This document shows, one piece after another, positions 11,200 to 22,519 of a stretch of 64,000 nt of DNA. Below the pieces are notes generated by a model that worked only from the letters and a program-made list of their open reading frames with translations, searched no databases and was not told where the DNA came from. Source of the stretch: Apostichopus parvimensis (Eukaryota > Echinodermata > Holothuroidea > Aspidochirotida > Stichopodidae); NCBI GenBank assembly GCA_000934455.1, contig KN889604.1, positions 1 through 64,000 of the forward strand. The letters run 5' to 3'. The position numbers and the translations under genes are program-made. Within the stretch, counting starts at the first letter, position 1; each line of letters opens with the position of its first letter.

Positions 11200-13250
11200 T
11201 TGTGGGGTCAAATATCGCAAATGTCGATAGTTTTGAAGATTTCAGAGATAATAAAGTAACATACTCCAATTAAACCGCTGAAAGTTTATATTAATTTACA
11301 TGTAGCAAACAAACCGAGTGCATAAACTCGGTCCAAAGGACAATCGTATGGAAGCAATTGAATATACATTAGATAGGGAAAGTTCAGGTCTTAGATAAAC
11401 CACGCAATAACCCTTGTGTTTATCTCGTGCACTTGCTCATTATTTCGGGCTAAATCATGATTAAACATATATTCTAAGGTGCAAATAAGTGTAATACTAT
11501 TTCTTGAGACATCAGAGAATGTTCTGAATTTCGGTTTCCATTAAAATCATGGGTTTCAATACACTTGACTTCAACACCAACATCCAATTAGATAGCTGAA
11601 ACTTATTTATCTAAACATCTTACTGGTAACGCATCTATTTATACATTTGGTTTAATTTCGAGTTTGAAGATTGCACCTTTCATACCAATTATTAAAGCTG
11701 AAACAAAGCGTTCGTGATATAACAATAGTTTGAAATCGCATTTAGCCTAATAGGTATAAATTGCTGGTTGAAGTATCTTTAGCGACTTCAACATGACTTT
11801 TGACCTTTAAACTTACTATAATTCATTGCAGTTCACTTCCATCAAGATAGAAATCCTTTGGTAAAAAAATATTGGAAATGTTTCTTTTATTATCAGGAAA
11901 GAAAAGTAACGTAAGACATTTCCCGTAATATTTTATTTTCATTCCACATAAAAGCAAGAATGTGCAATTCAACAGTTCATAGTCGTGTTAGTTACAAAAT
12001 GATAGCATCTCAGATTGTCAATTAAGGCAATATAGCAACCATATTATGTATATGAGGTTGTAAACAAGCCCGCCTCAGTTGCATCTTACGTTGTTTTAAC
12101 TTTATTTCTAATTTAATACTTACATTTGGGAGATTATGCTGTTATGATAGCGATGTTTGTTTCTAATCAGCAGTTTATTAAGTGCTTATTCCCACACAGA
12201 AGATAAAATGTAATAATTGCACAAACCGTCAAATTTATATCTATTTTTCATCGTTTACGATGTACTTTGGTGGAAATTAGTTATTACAGATCATGCGTCA
12301 ATGTTCGTTAACCTTCCCTTTAAAGTGATGACCAGCTTTCGATCAGAGCAAACACGATTAACAATACTATACTCAGCATGTCATCACTCCAGGTTGGGTT
12401 TCGGTAATTCACTACATTATGCACACTTTTCCACTGTCCCTTTGTTTGCACCCGAGACTATAAAGTCTAATCGATAAAATATTGATAAATAACTTTCTAC
12501 ACCACTATATCACGGGGTTGTGATGAGGTAGACCATTCAAATCTCATTTAGACTGCAAGATGCTTACATCAGCTTCGTAATATCACAATATGAACAGAGC
12601 TGTGTTGCACTAAACAGTATATGTTTTGTGCAGTATCAATATTCTTATTTAAATCACCATAATATATAACTAGTCACAGGAAATAGAACTTACTTGATTT
12701 TTCTGTTTTCCTACGTTAGTTTCCTAACTTAGTACAATAATATAAGTTTAGCATAGGTTGACTTTCCGCCTGCCAACGTATTTAGCCTGCTTACAGACCA
12801 CAGAAACAACCAGTGATTACTGCCGTAAACTCTGTTTTACTCCATAATAATGTCATGTACTTTACATTACCTAAAACTTAACGCCAACGTTAATCGGAAA
12901 AATTATGTAGTTTAATTTGCCAAGATAAAATGAGGATATGCAGCGTTCACAACAAGGCTCTGCCAAATCGGTCCTAAGAGGGCCATATCTCATTTACGGG
13001 TCCTAATTTACTTCATGGATAATGTTTACAGATCTCCAAAGATTTTGTATTGCGGTGTAATAAGCCAGGCTTCAACAATTACGAAAAGAATAGTTGATAT
13101 TAGTCTTGTGTATCTATTTCGGAGACCTGGATATAATTTTACTTCCGCCCAAACCTTAATTGAGTTAAGCGGAAGTGATAACAAATACCGCACAGATGAT
13201 TTCTGATTGTTTAACACCAGATGCGTATAAAGTTGCTAAATCAACGGTGG
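11200..13250. other. Non-coding stretch; nothing recognised
   Basis: AT-rich DNA with no exon-like open frame bounded by good splice sites, no RNA gene and no clear transposon ends. It has no clear match in copy B. Short open frames here lack recognisable domains. Confidence 0.5.
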
Positions 13251-13439
13251 TGGGCAACATTTCGGAAAACTGCATTGTGGTTTCGATAATATTACATGAA
13301 TAGTCTTATATTAATGTGACTTACTGTATGCTATAGCCAGGATGAACAACATACCTGCATAAAGCATTATGACGTGACAAACAATATCCACATTCGATGA
13401 CCGAAATGGACACTTCTAGTCTTTTTGTACTCAGCAAAC

Positions 13440-14318
13440 AAATCTTGTGTTTACAAGGTGTCACACTTTGACCCCTGTGTCGACCCCAACTTACCGTTGA
13501 TCTCTATCAAAGACAAGAGTGTTCTTCTACTCAATGTGGTACACCTACATAACACATGGGATCTGTCCAAACTTCTCTTCTTGAGAGGTTAACTTGGTTT
13601 TCACAATTTGACCCCTGGTAACCACAAATGACCTTTGACCTCCACCAAAACAAATAGTCTTCTTGTAATCAATGTGACACACCTATATAACCGATTGTAA
13701 TGTCTGTCCAAGCTTCTCTTCTTGAGATGTCGTATTTACAAGGTTTGCACAATTTAATCCCTGGTGACTTCTCATGACCGTTCACCTCCACCAAAAAAAA
13801 GGGCTTCTTTTGCTTTACGTGGTACACCTACACTTCAAATATCAGATCTTTTCAGCTTTCCTTATTGATATATCGTGTTTAAGAGGTTTTCAAAATTGGA
13901 CTCTTGGTGACCCCAAATGACCTTTCACCTCCACCAAAAACAAATAGACTTCTTGTACTAATGTGGCACACCTACATATCAAGTTTGACGTATGTCCAAG
14001 TTCCCTTCTTGAGATGTCTTGTTTACAAGGTTTGAACAATTTAACCACTGGTGACCCCAAATGACCTTTGACATCACCATAAACAAATAGGCTTCTTGTA
14101 TTTTATGTGTCACACCTATACATCAAGTATGAACTGTCCAAGCTTCCCTTATTGAGAGGTTAACTTGATTTTCACAATTTGATCCCTGGTGACCCCAAAC
14201 GACCATATACCTCCACCAAAGACAAATAGGCCTATGGACTAACGTGGTCCACCTACATACCGAATATGAGATAAGTCTAAGATTCTTATCTTGAGATATC
14301 GTGATTACAATCTGGGCA
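13440..14318 (+). repeat. Array of about 110-base repeats containing DR1-like sites (copy A)
   Basis: About eight degenerate units, each with CTTGAGATGTC-TTTACAAGGTTT, CAATTTGACCCCTGGTGACC, CAAATGACCTTTGACCTCCACC, AAACAAATAGGCTTCTTGTA and GTGGTACACCTACATA. The word TGACCTTTGACCT (exact at 13629-13641) is a perfect direct repeat with one-base spacing on the other strand (AGGTCAAAGGTCA), the DR1 element bound by HNF4/RXR-type nuclear receptors. Related arrays lie at 59800-60622 and, in the opposite orientation, at about 32750-33020 and 34310-34570. Confidence 0.85.
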
Positions 14319-15639
14319 TTACAAACGCACACACACATACGCCATCGTGACTGCAAAGGTTACACTTTCCATCGAAACCAGAAACGAGATAAAATTGTTC
14401 AATTTCAAACTGACCCTTTTCCTTGTTTTCCCATTTGGCCCTTAGAAATGGCTTGGTTGACTACTGCAGGATCATAGTGAAGCTCATTTTAACGGCTAGG
14501 CTAGTCATGTTCAGCCATTTCCTGGCTTTAACATACTAATATTGTACTGGTAATGCTAGCCTAGGCTACAGTATGTCGCTTGCCTATATGGTAGTGTTGG
14601 GTAAGGTATCCTATGCAGTTTATAAATGTTTAACAGGCCTGGGCATATAAGCCTAGGCTAGAACGGTTCAATTTAGGCTAACGTAAACATAGACTAAGTT
14701 ACTCTCATATACATTTCTGAATGATTAATAACTTTAGTACGAACAAAATGGTAATGTGCACTACCCTGTTTCTCTGAGCATGAAGTGAAAACGGAGAGAG
14801 GAGCGAACGCGGTGTAGGCTACATAATGTAGGCTTTGTGCTTTACTAGTAGAAATAGCTTAGCTTAACTTTATACCTTACACTGACAGTTAGTCCTAACG
14901 TTAAACATGAGTGAGGCTTAGGATAAGTGTAAATGCCGCACAAACAGTTTTCGTTCAGCATTCAAAGACGAAACTGTAATTCAAGACTTCTTCAAATACT
15001 GTTCTTTACGTGTAGAAGGCTATTACTGATGCAATAAATACATCATCCTATCTTCAAATTGTGGCTTCAATTCCGCTAGACCGATGTTTTCCAGAAATTG
15101 TGAACAACTCTCGACCTTTTAGTGGCTTCCATATTGTCATTCTGCAAGCAGAGCGCGGTAAGAAAGCGGGTTTACACATCGACGTTGCACATGAAACTAT
15201 TTTACACAGTCCAGTTACACTGTATTGTTGTTTTACCGGTAGAAACCGGCAAACGGGTCCAAATGTTACTCAATAAGCATCATTACACCTGTCTTTGTGT
15301 TGCCTGATATGCAGGTTTTACTCAGCGGTGTGTAATAATTGCACAACTCTTACCCTCTCCACTTTAATACCCTTAAAGGTTTTACTCTTTGTGTTTAATG
15401 TGTGAAGAGCACCCTCATGTATGAGATGGCGGTAATTTTAATCCCGCTGTTTCCTACTTCAATAACGTCATTGTGATAGTCGGATATTACTATGGGCCCT
15501 ATTCCCCTGTCAAAAAATTATGCGAGCAACTTCATATGATTCGGCTCCTCGAAGGAAAAGGAAAAACTCTGTATTGCACAATCTTGACTGTTATACTATT
15601 TATATGTTGAAACTTCGAGAAGTAAACTACAGAAAATGC
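14319..15639. other. Non-coding stretch, rich in TAGGCT/AGCCTA words
   Basis: From 14450 to 14850 the words CTAGGCTA, TAGGCTA and AGCCTAGGC recur many times; similar words occur near 33400-34060 and 34820-34990. This suggests an old repeat family. The open frames at 15061-15307 and 15520-15783 have no recognisable domain or splice context and I do not call them. Confidence 0.4.
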
Positions 15640-16299
15640 TCTTCTCAAAGGGTTGGTCTTTGTATTGCATTATATGAAAACCGCCCTCGTTTCAAGAAAA
15701 AGCGGCCTTATATCCTGTTTTGCGTCTATATCAAGAACTTCATCGAAGCTTTTTTAAATATTCCTGGACGCTTTTTGGTTTAGCTTATAGAATCGACTGA
15801 ATAGTTATTGAAACTCTTCGTCATACAACAAAATATGATTTCTAAATTTCTTTAAAACATATTCCGTATCCCATTTAATTCATTAAGGGAGATAACTAGT
15901 TCATTTTTCCTTCGTGTCGATATGGTAAGTACTTAGTTCCATGTTTCACGTGGCAATATACTATAGCGAGTGTGGCATATAATGGCGTGCAAATTTCGTA
16001 CAAATACTTTAAAGCAGGTATGCTGCCAAAAAGTGTGTAAGATGGGAATTTAATTGCCCTCTCTCCCATTCTCTCTCACACACATTGACGTGTAAAATAT
16101 ATATATGGAATATTGATCATATATAGGGTCGTGGTGACAATTACGATATCAATTTATTGTAAGTAAAGCGTGGATTATAAAAATAAACTCGGCAACCGGT
16201 TAAAAATCACTGTGCAAACAATTAGATCTAACTAACTAAATCTATCAGATAAAATTCACCAAACTAACAACTATATAAACTATATCAGATACGACGTAT

Positions 16300-16730
16300 A
16301 TTGCAAAGTAAAACAGATATAGATAGAGACAACCGCGTATTGTATGCAAATGAAAGGTGGAGTATAAATATACCCTGTAAACGATTAATAGTCACTAAGC
16401 AAACAAACTAATTACGTTGAATCAGTTACGACGTGCAAAGTACAACAGATAAAGATAGAGACAGCCACGTATTGTATGCAAATGAAACGTGGAGTATAAA
16501 TATACCATGTAACCGATTAATAGTCACTGAGCAAACAAACTAATTAAGTTGAATCAGTTACTAAGTATGTTGCAAAGTACAACAGATAAAGATAGAGACA
16601 ACCACGTATTGTATGCAAATGAAACGTGGAGTATAACTTTACCCTGTAACCGATTAATAGTCACAAAACAAACAAACTAATTAAGTTGAATCAGTTACTA
16701 AGTATGTTGCAAAGTATAACAGATATGGAT
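16300..16730 (+). repeat. Tandem repeat of 132-137 bases carrying an octamer and a TATA box
   Basis: Three units each read GATAGAGAC-ACC-CGTATTGT followed by ATGCAAAT (16344-16351, 16476-16483, 16613-16620), GAAA-GTGGAG, then TATAAATA (16363-16370, 16495-16502; TATAACTT in the third), and ACCGATTAATAGTCACT. ATGCAAAT is the exact POU/Oct octamer, and octamer and TATA are 11 bases apart. Single related units occur at 9680 (octamer altered) and 57780-57787 (TATA altered). A promoter function is only an inference. Confidence 0.8.
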
Positions 16731-17116
16731 TAAAGACAGTACATAGTCACGTGATTTATAAACTTTAATACAGTCTACAGCAAGATTTCCCAAACTTTAT
16801 CCCCCTACGAACCCCCTGTGCTTGTCAGAGATGTCCACGAACCCCCAACTTTTCGAGACACGATCTGAGTCATTATTATACTATAATACGCATAACAGTG
16901 CTTCGTTAAAGATCAAGTTTGTAGTGTAATGTTGAACCGGTATATCATGTTCAAGCAGGCTAGTGACTGCATGTTGTCACTCAACAACAATTTTCAAGCA
17001 TGAATTTATGCTAACTTTGCTTTGTGTCGGGCAAAATGGAGGTCATCTGGCATTTCCAAAATAATAATAATTACTTTGGCCAACCTTTCAGTTACTTTCA
17101 GTTACTTTCAGTTACT

Positions 17117-17190
17117 TTGTGGAGTGTTAGCTTAGTGGTTAACGCCGGTTCCTTTAAAACATAAGGTCCCCGGTTCGAGTCACTCCCAGA
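17117..17190 (+). other. tRNA-derived SINE-like head inside the hAT element
   Basis: The stretch has an A-box-like TTAGCTTAGTGGTTAACG and a B-box GGTTCGAGTCA, the internal RNA polymerase III promoter pattern of tRNA genes, with outer GGAGTG...CACTCC complementarity. The T-arm does not pair properly, so it is not a functional tRNA. The following conserved-looking AGAGACTGACTTCGGTCAGC block occurs on both sides of the gap (17261-17298 and 17349-17383). This organisation suits a tRNA-derived SINE. Confidence 0.5.
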
Positions 17191-17298
17191 TTAATTTATG
17201 TCGTCCAGTTACAGAGTTGTTGACAATTAACAATTCATAATCATGGACGTTAAATATGAATGTAAGAGACTGACTTCGGTCAGCTTGCGGCTTTGATA

Positions 17299-17348
17299 NN
17301 NNNNNNNNNNNNNNNNNNNNNNNNNNNNNNNNNNNNNNNNNNNNNNNN
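17299..17348. other. Assembly gap (50 N)
   Basis: Fifty N flanked on both sides by the same word AAGAGACTGACTTCGGTCAG. Either a tandem repeat was collapsed or the two contig ends overlap and no real gap exists. Confidence 0.95.
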
Positions 17349-17867
17349 AAGAGACTGACTTCGGTCAGCTTGCGGCTTTGATAAGCCAATGAGGGTTCTT
17401 CGCGAGTTCCTGCTTGCAGGAGGATCTAATATACATATATACATACTTTCCCAGCTCTTTATCTTCGTACTGTCATGCGTACACCAACTTCACCAAAGTC
17501 ATGCGGCCTGTGTCTGTTTCATAATTCAGTTATTTATCACATACATGGTACGATACTTCTATGGCAACATATGCTTATATGAAACGCGAAAGAGTTTGTC
17601 GATAGGTACAACTTTTGCACATTACTAAATTATATGATATATCAGATTTTAGCTCAACAAAAAGTACTCTAGTTTTGACTTTCAGAAACGTCTCACGAAC
17701 CCCCTGGGATGGACTCACTCACCCCTGGGGATTCATGCACCCCAGTTAGGGAGCCCCTGGTATACAGGTAAAACTGATTCGGATGCAATCACAAGACTGA
17801 ACAACAAACCGCCATTTGGTCTACATATGATTTCATTGTAAAAGGTTGCCACGCTGATTTACCTAAC

Positions 17868-18045
17868 GCAAACAACTGGATTTGCAAAATCGATCGTGTG
17901 CAGCTTCAAGACGGGTTTGAAAGCCACCATTATGTTTGTAGTTACATGGAAGCTGTTCATGTTTGGGACTTGTGCTTGAAACTCGTCTTTGATGTAACGG
18001 TTACCAAGTTATTTTAAGTGCGATTCTTTATAAAATAGTAAGTAA
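17868..18045 (+). promoter_or_regulatory. Candidate promoter/first non-coding exon element, member 2
   Basis: Same arrangement as 9931-10090: AAACAACTGGATTTG, a degenerate GCCACCATTATGTTTGT, GGAAGCTGTTCATGTTTGGG, ACTTGTGCTTGAAACTCGTC, and a donor-like ATA|GTAAGTAAC. The YY1-like core is weaker here. Confidence 0.3.
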
Positions 18046-18610
18046 CCGATTGCTGAAAAGCAGTCATACAGGATTCTTACTGAGTCTTATACAACTATAT
18101 ACACAAACGGCGCAGACTCACGGGCAATCAACCGAGTTTACTTGGAGTAAAAGGATACAATGATCTTGAGTGCAAAATTCAGCTCATTGGGTTACCATGT
18201 TTTTTTATGGTATGTCACAAGCTAATTTTTTTTATTACTCCTTCCATCAATAACAATCTCAAAGCGTTCTGAACAAGAATATATTAACAAAGTAGCACAG
18301 CCATTCTGTGAAAATAGCAAGTGAAAGCAATCACAAAAACGCAAGACAATATATAAAAACAAATACAGATAACGATTAAATTAATACCCTTGTGTCTGAA
18401 TAGTATAGACTATAATGTCAAAAAAAGTAGTTCTGTAAAAAATGATTCATAACGCAATAACTTCTAGCTTAAGTGCTGATGCACACTTCTCCGATCCGAC
18501 TGCGACCCGACAAAACTGCGAATAAACATCAGTCGGGTCGATCCAGTGTGCGGAAAAATTTGCTCCCGACCCAACCCAACCCAACCACGATCCGAGGGTC
18601 GGTCTATACA

Positions 18611-20000
18611 CACGTATTGTATACTTCCCGTTATATATAAAGCCTATGCTAGAATAACGAATGGCTCCTGAAATGACACATTATCTAAAGTTATACCTTA
18701 TATGAGAGAATTTGATTATTCACTAACAAATGTGCAAGTATTTACTATAATATATAATAAGGCCACTGGATACTGTGAAAAAGTAGCTACATACCAGCTT
18801 CGATACATTTTTAAACTAGTGTTCAACATGATCAACTAGTCCTAACTAGTTGGAAATAATTACCAGAATCATGGGACGAGTATATGTATCTTTTATAGTT
18901 TTAGCTTAATGTATATGCATGAATATGGTTTAGATATTTCTAGTGGCACCTTATAGCACGCGCTCAACATTGATTTGATAAATCTTTCATGATGCTACTT
19001 TAAAGTAAAATCACATAAAAAAATGCATTTCTAGACGTTTAACGCAGTTATTTAATGTATCCTGGTAATTTTGGATTCATATGATCATTTGGTTGACGTC
19101 AAACTCTCTCAGAATGGTTTTGGACTAAACAATTGTTCGGATTTTATTTTAACGGAAGCAAACAGTTAAACAAAATAAAAGCTGCTGTGAGTCCTATTTC
19201 ATTGGAACAAATGTGTAGTTATTTGTAAAAGAAAGGTTTATAAAAAAGAAAGTGATAAACTTGGAAAAAAATTTTAACAAAGAAGTTCAGACATTTCTTT
19301 CATGACATGAAATATAAAATATGACATGAAATATCTGTTAATGTTGCAGATTTTTCATATGACTACTGAAATTTACACTAAACTTTGAACTTTGAACATA
19401 TTCGTTGCCATTTTTCCATAGACTTGGTAGTAAGGAGATGATATAAAGCCGAGCGATTTTATTTGAGATTGGATTGCAGGGAAAACAATTTCAAAGCAAT
19501 TTCGTACACTAGTCAAAACGTATGAAAGGTGTTTCCATCGCCCCTTCCTCCATCCAGCACGCGCACAATCACATACATGAATGTAAATGCATGTGCATAT
19601 GGTAAACTGATCCTATATCAGCTCGATGGGCAATGTATTGCATGCACATTTTAATTAAATATAGTGTGTAGTTGCTTACAACGTTTATTAATCAAAATGC
19701 AATAACTTGCATGGGAAGTTTTAGGTTTAGATTGTATTAGTAATATGTGTTAACTGTTCAATGTTCATATTGAAATTATGAACTTAAGCAAAAACTGCAG
19801 TTATACTAATGAGTAAGCACACACACAAACTGTTTACATCTATTAAAGTAGTTAACTCCAAACCAGACTACAATACTAGACCTTTAATCGTCTAATTTAA
19901 CTTATGTAAACAACTGAGTCTAAAATATCCGATATGGATTGTATTACCAAACACAACTGAGATGAATTGTCGATAGCGAGTCACGTACGCCATATCCCGT
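18611..20000. other. Non-coding stretch; nothing recognised
   Basis: AT-rich DNA. Just before it (18480-18600), CGACTGCGACCCGAC and CAGTCGGGTCG form an inverted pair also found at 58690-58800, possibly a small transposon end. A short repeated ACATGAAATAT lies at 19306-19340. No exon was identified. Confidence 0.4.
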
Positions 20001-20029
20001 AGCACTTAACACCCAGTGTTACCATTTGT

Positions 20030-20150
20030 AAAGACGTCGCCATTTCGTCTGTAACTGCGCGCATTAAAACTGTTTATGGTTGGAACCTCTTTAATTAAAG
20101 GGATGTCGATTTATTCCGACTGTTATGAAGCCTTCATTGTGAAGGTAAGT
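20030..20150 (+). promoter_or_regulatory. Candidate promoter/first non-coding exon element, member 3
   Basis: It reads CGCCATTTCGTCTGTAACTG, then ACTGTTTATGGTTGG and GAAG|GTAAGTAAATA with TTGCTGAAA following, as in the other members. It lies about 6.2 kb upstream of the acceptor at 26395, which opens an exon whose first 17 bases are untranslated, so it is a candidate source of the 5' leader of the NACHT gene. No transcript evidence. Confidence 0.3.
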
Positions 20151-21739
20151 AAATATATTGCTGAAATTATCCGACAGTGTTCTCAATGAGATTATTTTAA
20201 GCTCATTAACTATGCCCATTGTCTTGGTACGACACACTTGTTACACATGAATTTCTAGACATTTGCTTTGTAAATTTTGTTTTCCATATTTGTTTTCCAA
20301 TTTCCTATGCTGTATGATAAAACGATCTCATAGTTTCAAACTTTAATCACATGTCCTCCTGATACTACTGTGAAGGAGTGTCAAGGAAGAAGCTGTTCTA
20401 GTAAAGCGGAGGGGCAATGGTTACCGCCTTCATGCGCGTCAGCAGAACGTAAAGGAAACGTCTGACTTTTGATAACCGCTTACCATAAGAACACATTATT
20501 TTTTTAGTTTTCGTTTTATTCGTCAACTTTTAGATGTGATGCTCTGCGGGCTTACTTTGTGGAGGCAGGGTTTCACTCGATTTGTTTTTGTGGATAGACT
20601 TGAAGAACTCTTTAATTTTCTCGTTTTACTTTGTAAGTGATCAGATTCGAAAAGTTATTTTTCTTCTGGTCCCGCTGCCTTATTGCTATATCTATGTATT
20701 GACAAATGTACATCAATGTTTTGTTATGAAGCAAAACTCTACTGGACAGTATTTATGACATGTTTAAAATATTCTTAATTTTTATCCCTGTCTTCAGCGG
20801 ATAGGTAGCTTTATCGTTTCGGTACTTACTTACTCTAGTAATCCGGCGGTTGCGGTTACCTCTCCTACCTTGTTGGGCCGCTGTGTTTCAATCTCTTATT
20901 AATAGTGATTTGACACATAAGAGCACATGTCATAGAGAGGAATTAAATGTCTTCGGAATAAAAGGTTCGTGGGGAGGGGTGAAGCCCTTCAAATATTTAG
21001 GATTTCTAGTTCCCCTGTAGCGTTTCACAGTATCAAAATAAATGTCGGACAAAATACTACTTACTACGAAATTGTGAAAACGTGGATGTGTTGTTAAACC
21101 TTTTCCTTCTATTTTTTCTTCATGTTTAAGGAATAGACAACCCCAATGGTATTATCCCTAGCTTTTGTTCAAACAATATCAACTTGCCTTCGCGCAATCA
21201 GCTGTCTGTTTGACCAAATGCATGTGAAGTTAACGGTTCCATTTAAGTTAGATTACGGCCCGAATTTTGAACCTATTCAATGTACTCTCCCTCCTCCATC
21301 TTGTATTTATGCTGATTTTCCAACGCGATGAACATGATTTCCTTTAGGCTGATTAATACGGTCATCGATCAGTTCAGCAGATGTCGCAGTAAATGCAATT
21401 TCTAGTCGAACAATAATGGGCCATCTTAGATTTGATTCATAGATCTTAATGGATAATTGTCATACGTATGCTGCAGGCCAATGGCTTGGGTACATAATTG
21501 GATAAACTTGGCATGCCTTTTTAGTGATTAACTAGATTTATTACTTACAATTAAGGAAGCCTTTAGCCTGTCATATACAGTAAGTTATCTGTAGGAAATT
21601 AACTGAAAGTAATACATTTAAATAAAAGCTGGAGTAAGTTTTAAAAAGAGAGACAGAGCAAATAATTTTTGGTTCTGTTTGCAGTTTTTGGTACTGTTAT
21701 TATTCGTAGGAAAGGGGACAGCCCCCTTGCCCACCTCCC
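20151..21739. other. Non-coding stretch; nothing recognised
   Basis: No splice-bounded open frame, RNA gene or clear transposon end seen. The open frame at 21146-21331 has no recognisable domain. Confidence 0.4.
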
Positions 21740-22021
21740 ACTGCGGACACTGGCGGATCCAGGGCCTTTGTTTGGGAGGGGCCAAAGTGGCATTAGAGTG
21801 ATATGGGGGAGGGGTCTAAGGGGAGGGGGTGCCCCCTCCCCTTTGGAAAATTTTCTATTGCTGAATGTCCTCAGATGCAATTTGGTGCGACAAAAGTGTT
21901 CAATGGTGATGTTAATTTACTTGTAAAAAAAATGTTTCCCAGGTGTAATTTTCTAAAATATTTATAAAACAAAGTTGGGATCATCTTTCTCAAGAAATTT
22001 TATTTCTCATAGGTTATAAAT

Positions 22022-22519
22022 CAGGGGCGGATGCAGGATTTGTGACAGGGGGGGTCTGACTGGTCCAGCCGCGCCTGAACGTAAGACTATCTAAGCGGAG
22101 CGCCACCATCGGTTGGCGCGGAGCGTACCAGAAAATTTTTGGCTTTACAAACCCCCCAGATGGCCGGAAACGGCACTTCCCGAATATTCTAAGTTGCATG
22201 TACCTAGCCTGAAAATATGGATCTCATGTCTGCAATTTCTCAATTGATGAGAAAAAAACAATCTATGAAATATGGTAATACATATCAGATGAGTTGAGAT
22301 GGTCTGAAAATTGAGATTTTTAGGCATTTTTGGCACGTGTAGCACGTCCTACATGTTTAAAATTGGCGTTTAATTTAATTATTTTTTTTCTCTCTCTCTT
22401 TTTTCTCTCTTTTTTTTCCTCTTTTTTTTCCCTTTTTTTTTCTCTTTTTTTTTCTCTTTTTTTTTGGCCAAGAGCAGGGGGGTCCGGACCCCCTGGACCC
22501 CCCCCTGGATCCGCGCCTG
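22022..22519. mobile_element. Nested transposon of the CAGGGGCGGATCC family
   Basis: It starts CAGGGGCGGATGCAGGA and ends CCCTGGATCCGCGCCTG, with ATAAAT on both sides (22016-22021 and 22520-22525). It contains the block AGCGGAGCGCCACCATCGGTTGGCG, shared with the elements at 4333-4749 and 53306-53753, so it is the same family. A pyrimidine tract fills 22380-22465. It is younger than its host element. Confidence 0.85.
22380..22465. repeat. Polypyrimidine tract
   Basis: About 85 bases made only of T and C with T8-10 runs separated by CTC, CC or C. The Lys/Arg/Glu-rich and Phe/Leu-rich open frames over it are artefacts of this composition. Confidence 0.9.

Larger units (their letters stand above)
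1..14318. repeat. Segmental duplication, copy A (runs off the left edge)
   Basis: The same order of sequence recurs at about 48698-60628: Ig receptor exons, spacer with a DNA transposon, divergent Ig exon, non-coding repeats and a DR1 repeat array. Similarity continues to the first base of the window, so the true left end is outside. The right limit is where copy A continues into an ACAC-rich run while copy B runs into a LINE, just after the shared words ATCTGGGCATTA. Copy A has an extra tandem duplication at 6.8-9.1 kb and about 3 kb (10.3-13.2 kb) without a clear match in copy B. Confidence 0.9.
16773..17767. mobile_element. hAT-like non-autonomous transposon with target-site duplication
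   Basis: The element spans 16781-17759. The left end CAAGATTTCCCAAAC and the right end on the other strand CAGGGGCTCCCTAAC are degenerate copies of the hAT-type CAGGGGTTCCCAAAC end. Flanks are GTCTACAG (16773-16780) and GTATACAG (17760-17767), an 8-base target-site duplication with one change. The homologous places in copy A (near 9843) and copy B (near 57975) read straight through as empty sites with GACTACA. No transposase is encoded. The interior holds a tRNA-like segment, a TTTCAGTTAC tandem run (17091-17118) and an assembly gap. Confidence 0.85.
15640..18610. repeat. Repeat block R, third copy, split by a hAT-like insertion
   Basis: Matches 57140-58800 in copy B and, for its first part, 9190-10300 in copy A. 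Landmarks in order: TCTTTGTATTGCATTATAT, TATCCCATTTAATTCATT, a triplicated octamer/TATA unit, AGTCACGTGA-TTATGAACTT, the YY1-like element and CAGTCGGGTCG near 18530. The insertion at 16781-17759 is absent from the other copies. Confidence 0.8.

Noticed and set aside
13440-14318. A CRISPR-like array because of regular units
   Set aside because: Units are degenerate along their whole length without a constant repeat and unique spacers, the genome is an animal, and the repeat recurs in both orientations elsewhere.
15061-15783. Open frames of 61-87 codons
   Set aside because: No domain, no good splice sites, no counterpart in the duplicated copies; part of 15640-15783 belongs to non-coding repeat block R.
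17117-17190. A tRNA gene
   Set aside because: A and B boxes are present, but the T-arm cannot pair and no proper anticodon arm is formed; it sits inside a transposon, so it is better seen as a tRNA-derived SINE head.
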